From Nereida sp. MMG025 (lineage in GTDB: Bacteria; Pseudomonadota; Alphaproteobacteria; Rhodobacterales; Rhodobacteraceae), in the NCBI RefSeq assembly GCF_021654165.1, contig NZ_JAKFZN010000001.1:248001-312000 (forward strand): a stretch of 64,000 nt of DNA, read 5' to 3'. The position numbers and the translations under genes were made by a program. The notes below the pieces were generated by a model. The model was not told where the DNA came from and did not search any database. It was given only the letters and a program-made list of their open reading frames with translations. Shown here piece after piece: positions 60,745-64,000 of this stretch; the stretch's first letter is position 1, and each line of letters starts with the position of its first letter.

Positions 60745-60784
60745 AAAAAGGCATTGGCTGAACATAAGCCAGTGCCTTTTTCTT
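60745..60784 (+). terminator. Terminator after the 53-aa gene
   Basis: AAAAAGGCATTGGCT pairs with AGCCAGTGCCTTTTT around a 7-base loop (one U-G pair). T-run at the end; the gene stop is 21 bases before. Confidence 0.85.
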
Positions 60785-60848
60785 GTCTGCACCCTTGGTT
60801 TATCGCAGACCAGACTACTTTATCGGCATACAGGAAAAGGAATTCATC

Positions 60849-61385
60849 ATGCGCTTCGCCCTTCTGACTGCCGCCGCTTTGATCGGCCCGACTGTCCTTT
60901 TTGCCGCCGGCGGCGAAACATCCACACCACCGACACAAACCAATACAACAACCGAATGTGCCACAGGCACTGTGTGGAACGCGGATACGCAAAGCTGTGA
61001 AGAGATCAAAGAAAGCAGCCTGAGCCCTGATGCCCTTTATGAAAACGCACGCGAATTGGCCTATCATGGCCGTTTTGCAGATGCGCGTGCCGCCCTTGAA
61101 GCCATGGATGAGGCCGACAGCGATCGCGTGTTGACCTATATGGGGTTCACCGCCCGCAAAGAAGGGCGGATGGAGGATGCGATGACGTTCTATAAGCAGG
61201 CATTGTCGATCAACCCCGATAACCTTGCAGCGCGGTCCTATATGGGTCAGGCCTTTGTGGAAACCGGCGCTGTTGAACTGGCCGCAGCTCAACTGACCGA
61301 AATCCGCACAAGAGGCGGCCGCGGCAGTTGGCCAGAGGTATCTTTGCGGTTGGCCATCGAAAACGGTCAGGGGTTTGCGTACTGA
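60849..61385 (+). CDS. Secreted TPR-repeat protein with a Cys motif
   Basis: A 178-residue protein. A signal peptide (MRFALLTAAALIGPTVLFA) is followed by a Thr/Pro linker, the motif CATGTVWNADTQSC (about 37-50) and two to three TPR-like helices (PDALYENARELAYHGRFADARAALEAM and EGRMEDAMTFYKQALSINPDN). Expected in the periplasm or cell surface, where TPRs mediate binding. AAAAGGA precedes the ATG. The motif matches the preceding 53-aa protein. Confidence 0.78.
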   Translation: MRFALLTAAALIGPTVLFAAGGETSTPPTQTNTTTECATGTVWNADTQSCEEIKESSLSPDALYENARELAYHGRFADARAALEAMDEADSDRVLTYMGFTARKEGRMEDAMTFYKQALSINPDNLAARSYMGQAFVETGAVELAAAQLTEIRTRGGRGSWPEVSLRLAIENGQGFAY

Positions 61386-61464
61386 TCGTTAAAGTTCGAT
61401 CTTTAGCAGCTTCTTCATAATTTCGTGCGATACCCACCTTTGGATGGGACTTTAAGGGCACGGG

Positions 61465-62526
61465 ATGACACAGCTGGTTGCCGACACTGCTACGCGTATT
61501 GCCCCTGCGGTTTCTGGGCCGCAGGCTTTGACCTCGCGCGAAAAGGCAGCCGTGGTGGTGCGGTTCTTGTTGGCCGAAGGTGTGGATCTCTCGCTTGATA
61601 AGCTGGATGCGCACAGCCAGGCACAACTGATGCAACAGATGGCACAGATGTCTCATGTCGATCGCAGCACTGTTGCCGCTGTGGTCGAGGAATTCCTAAA
61701 CGCGTTGGACCGCATCGGCGTATCCTTTCAGGGCGGGATCATGGGCGCCTTGGAGGTTTTGGGCGGCAAGATTGACCCCGCCCTTGCCGAACAGATGAAG
61801 CGTGATGCCAGCGGTGGTGACACGGCCGACCCGTGGGAGCGTTTGACGACGTTGGATCCCGAAGTGCTTTTGCCGCTTGTGGAATGCGAAAGCATTGAGG
61901 TTGCAGCCGTTATCCTGTCCAAGCTCAGCGTTGCCCGCGCGGCGGAATTGCTTGGCAAGATGGCAGGGTCGCGCGCGCGCAAGATCACCTTTGCCATGTC
62001 GCTGACAAAAACCGTATCCCCGCAATCGGTGGCCATCATTGGCCAAGCCCTCATCGATCAGATCGACAATACACCTGAAACGGCGTTTGACGATGACCCG
62101 ATCGAGCGTATGGGCGCGATCCTGAATTTCAGCCAGGCGCGCACCCGCGACGATGTCTTGGTGGGGTTGGACGAAGAGGACAAGGACCTGGCCGAACAGG
62201 TCCGCAAGTCCATCTTTACCTTCGAAAATATCCCCGCGCGCCTGACCGACCGCGACGTGCCAAAAGTGACCAAAGATGTGGCAGCAGATGTTTTGGCGGT
62301 GGCCCTGCAAGCCGCGATGCAAAGCAATATGGAGGGGCCTGCAAACTTCATTTTGGACAATATGTCAAAACGCCTGTCCCAAGGTATCCGTGACGAGATG
62401 GCCGAACTTGGGAATATCAAAGAGGATGCCGGCGAGGCCGCGATGGGCGAGGTTGTCGCGGCCATACGCGCGTTAGAGTCCACAGGCGAAATCGTATTGC
62501 GGGTTGAGCAGGACACGCCAAACTGA
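61465..62526 (+). CDS. fliG: Flagellar motor switch protein FliG-like
   Basis: A 353-residue protein with the FliG plan: N-terminal domain (about 20-110), middle ARM domain (about 125-210) and C-terminal torque domain (about 225-350, with FTFENIPARLTDRDVPKV and ILDNMSKRLSQGIRDEMAELG). The usual EHPQTIA motif that binds FliM is replaced by ECESIEVAAVIL. No other flagellar gene is in the window, so it sits apart from a flagellar cluster. Confidence 0.82.
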   Translation: MTQLVADTATRIAPAVSGPQALTSREKAAVVVRFLLAEGVDLSLDKLDAHSQAQLMQQMAQMSHVDRSTVAAVVEEFLNALDRIGVSFQGGIMGALEVLGGKIDPALAEQMKRDASGGDTADPWERLTTLDPEVLLPLVECESIEVAAVILSKLSVARAAELLGKMAGSRARKITFAMSLTKTVSPQSVAIIGQALIDQIDNTPETAFDDDPIERMGAILNFSQARTRDDVLVGLDEEDKDLAEQVRKSIFTFENIPARLTDRDVPKVTKDVAADVLAVALQAAMQSNMEGPANFILDNMSKRLSQGIRDEMAELGNIKEDAGEAAMGEVVAAIRALESTGEIVLRVEQDTPN

Positions 62527-62586
62527 CTTGCGGGACAGCGTCGGCTCGCCTACGCTTTTCACCGTGAGCAAGGTGAAAGGCACACC

Positions 62587-62922
62587 ATGAAGCGTTGGCA
62601 CGATATGGGTGGCGATGAAGCGGGCACAATCGATATAGCGCAGCACGATTTTGCGCTGTGGGAAAAGCGCGTGGATGCGCTGATGGTGCTGTGTTCCAGC
62701 AAAGGATTGTTTACCGTCGACGGCCTGCGCCGCGTGCTGGAAGATATGGGGCCGGATGCGTTTGAAACGATGAGCTATTACGAACGCTGGATCGCATCTG
62801 TGAACCAGAACTTGCTGGAAGCGGGCAGCTATAGCGTGGCGGAACTGGCAGCAAAAATGGAACAGGTCGCGCGGCGTGGGGCAGACTATGCCACGGCCGC
62901 CGCGCCAGAGCGCACATCATGA
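62587..62922 (+). CDS. NHase beta N-terminal-type subunit (split-beta nitrile hydratase / thiocyanate hydrolase-like)
   Basis: A 111-residue protein matching the N-terminal half of nitrile hydratase beta: RWHDMGG (3-9), HDFALWEKRVDALMVLC, and LRRVLEDMGPDAFETMSYYERW, the region carrying the conserved beta-Arg and Tyr. It ends before the second half; that half is the next gene. The stop overlaps the next ATG (ATGA), so the two are coupled. The nitrile hydratase activator belongs to the same fold family and is an alternative reading. Confidence 0.85.
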   Translation: MKRWHDMGGDEAGTIDIAQHDFALWEKRVDALMVLCSSKGLFTVDGLRRVLEDMGPDAFETMSYYERWIASVNQNLLEAGSYSVAELAAKMEQVARRGADYATAAAPERTS

Positions 62923-63209
62923 TCTATGTCCGCGTCAAAACATGGGCGCCCCCCGGACATGTGCGCACCCCTGCCTACCTGCGCGGCAAAACGGGTGTGA
63001 TCGAACGTAGCCTTGGCCCATTTGGCAACCCCGAAGAGCTGGCCTACGGGCATGATGGCACCCCTACCCTGTTGCGGCGTGTGCGCTTTACGATGTCCGA
63101 GGTTTGGGGGCCAGATTGCGAAGCGGCCAGCGATACCATCGAAGCAGAGATCTATGAGCATTGGTTAGAGCCTGCGCCAACCCCAAGGACACGCCACCAT
63201 GCCACATGA
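62919..63209 (+). CDS. NHase beta C-terminal-type (SH3-like) subunit
   Basis: A 96-residue protein matching the C-terminal, SH3-like half of nitrile hydratase beta: VRVKTWAPPGHVRTPAYLRGKTGVIE (conserved Arg in R-x-P-x-Y-x-RGK) and EIYEHWLEPAP at the end. Coupled to both neighbours: ATGA with the upstream gene and an 11-base overlap with the downstream alpha subunit gene. Confidence 0.88.
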   Translation: MIYVRVKTWAPPGHVRTPAYLRGKTGVIERSLGPFGNPEELAYGHDGTPTLLRRVRFTMSEVWGPDCEAASDTIEAEIYEHWLEPAPTPRTRHHAT

Positions 63210-63849
63210 CCACCCCCACGATAATGGGGTGTCCGCATCAGGACACCCGTATCGAACAGACAATGACGGCGCGCTAAGCTACTGGCAATGCATGGAAATT
63301 GCCGTTCGGGAATTGCTTGTCGAAAAAGGTGTGACAACGTCATCTGAGATTGCCAGACAGATCGAGGCGATGGATGCGCGGTCCCCAAGCGATGGCGCCA
63401 AAGTGGTGGCACGTGCCTGGACAGACCCCGATTTTCGGCGCGACTTGCTGGCGGACGCATCAGAGGCGACGCGCAAGATGGGCTTTGACATCGGCCCGAT
63501 GAAATTAATCGCGGTTGAAAACACCCCACAGCTGCACAACATCATCGTGTGCACCCTGTGCAGTTGCTATCCGCGCAATTTGCTTGGGCTGCCGCCCGAT
63601 TGGTATAAAACCCGCGCTTACCGCAGTCGCACGGTCCGTGAACCGCGCAGTGTTCTGGCCGAGTTCGGTGTCCTCCTGCCGCCTGATGTGGAGGTGCGTG
63701 TGCATGATAGCACCGCCGATATGCGCTATATCGTGATCCCTGCCCGCCCCGAGGGCACAGAGCATATGGATGCAGACGCGTTGGCCGCATTGGTCACCCG
63801 CGACAGCATGATCGGAACAGGCCTTCCCTTGGACGCCGCGGCGTTTTAA
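63199..63849 (+). CDS. Nitrile hydratase / thiocyanate hydrolase alpha-type (metal-binding) subunit
   Basis: A 216-residue alpha subunit. The metal-binding motif is VCTLCSCYP with Cys118, Cys121, Ser122 and Cys123. Thr at position 119 (C-T-L-C) marks the cobalt type; iron enzymes have Ser there. The middle AVENTPQLHNIIVCTLCSC and the PPDWYKTRAYRSR regions are intact. The metal cysteines are normally oxidised to sulfinic and sulfenic acids. With the two split-beta genes upstream it would form a three-subunit enzyme. Confidence 0.9.
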   Translation: MPHDHPHDNGVSASGHPYRTDNDGALSYWQCMEIAVRELLVEKGVTTSSEIARQIEAMDARSPSDGAKVVARAWTDPDFRRDLLADASEATRKMGFDIGPMKLIAVENTPQLHNIIVCTLCSCYPRNLLGLPPDWYKTRAYRSRTVREPRSVLAEFGVLLPPDVEVRVHDSTADMRYIVIPARPEGTEHMDADALAALVTRDSMIGTGLPLDAAAF

Positions 63850-63858
63850 ACGCTCGCC

Positions 63859-64000
63859 ATGGCTACAAGCACACCCCAACACCGCGGCACCCTAAGCGAA
63901 TGGCTGATTGACCGTGTTTTGCGTGGATTGATCGGTGGTTTGCGATTGATCCCGTTCAAGCAGCGCGTGCGTTTGATGGGCTGGATTGTATCGGGGGGCA
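63859..64000 (+). CDS. Lysophospholipid / lipid A lauroyl acyltransferase-like, truncated by window edge
   Basis: The first 47 residues (MATSTPQHRGTLSEWLIDRV then LIGGLRLIPFKQRVRLMGWIV) resemble the N-terminus of the LpxL/HtrB family, which acylates lipid A precursors at the inner membrane. The gene runs off the right edge. It starts 9 bases after the alpha-subunit stop with no terminator between them. Confidence 0.6.
   Translation, partial: MATSTPQHRGTLSEWLIDRVLRGLIGGLRLIPFKQRVRLMGWIVSGG

Overview
The window is chromosomal DNA from a marine alphaproteobacterium, most likely a Rhodobacteraceae member of the Roseobacter group. The evidence is a dddP gene for DMSP cleavage with every catalytic residue in place, a complete aglEFGAK alpha-glucoside operon, a CckA-type cell-cycle kinase, an alphaproteobacterial SOS box (GTTC-N7-GTTC) before recA, a TTAA-N7-TTAA CtrA-type site, and many small conserved proteins typical of this family. 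No insertion sequence, prophage, integrase or CRISPR array was seen. Most of the window is ordinary, tightly packed chromosome with many 4-base ATGA or GTGA start/stop overlaps.

Layout. 1-2732 (-) is the N-terminal part of a large RTX calcium-binding surface or secreted protein that runs off the left edge, followed by about 700 bp with no recognisable gene and a tRNA-Leu(CAA). 3659-14968 holds housekeeping genes: typA on +, then DUF1330, alaS, recA, cckA, an RsmB/NOP RNA methyltransferase and guaB on -. 15055-25734 is a sugar locus. The aglEFGAK operon, ending in an unexpected HpcH/HpaI aldolase gene, reads left; aglR, a GH1 beta-glucosidase gene and glk read right. Two near-identical operators lie in the divergent promoter region. 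25731-28209 is modABC, 28249-31304 is glpD-glpK, and 31329-34210 is ppx-rlmE plus a mutarotase-like protein.

34459-39196 (+) is a one-carbon/corrinoid cluster: a small 'virulence factor' family protein, a MetF-like protein, a methyltetrahydrofolate:corrinoid methyltransferase-like protein, a 76-aa protein, and a ferredoxin/ASKHA reductive activator of corrinoid proteins. No B12-binding protein or substrate methyltransferase is present. Two of these proteins end in a Gly-polyArg-Ala tail. After tRNA-Gly(CCC) come a thioesterase, the zwf-pgl-pgi operon, an HNH endonuclease, YceI, the rpsF-rpsR-rplI operon, tig, tRNA-Leu(TAG), a Hint-fold protein without its usual cysteine, glnB-glnA, a HODM/DUF3445 protein, dddP, a lytic transglycosylase, an alpha/beta hydrolase-OsmC fusion, bioY, purB, two small secreted proteins sharing a Cys motif, and a solitary divergent fliG. 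The window ends with a three-gene, split-beta, cobalt-type nitrile hydratase/thiocyanate hydrolase-like set and the start of a lipid A-type acyltransferase.

How the genes work together. Sugars taken up by AglEFGK are hydrolysed by AglA or the GH1 enzyme and phosphorylated by Glk, then enter the pentose phosphate/Entner-Doudoroff entry steps through Pgi, Zwf and Pgl. GlnB and GlnA handle nitrogen assimilation. DddP, the C1/corrinoid cluster, HODM and the nitrile hydratase-like enzyme suggest use of methylated sulfur and nitrogen compounds and nitrile or thiocyanate-type compounds. No entirely new system stands out. The best leads are the split-beta hydratase, the corrinoid cluster with matching Arg tails, the paired-hairpin repeat, and the candidate CtrA site.
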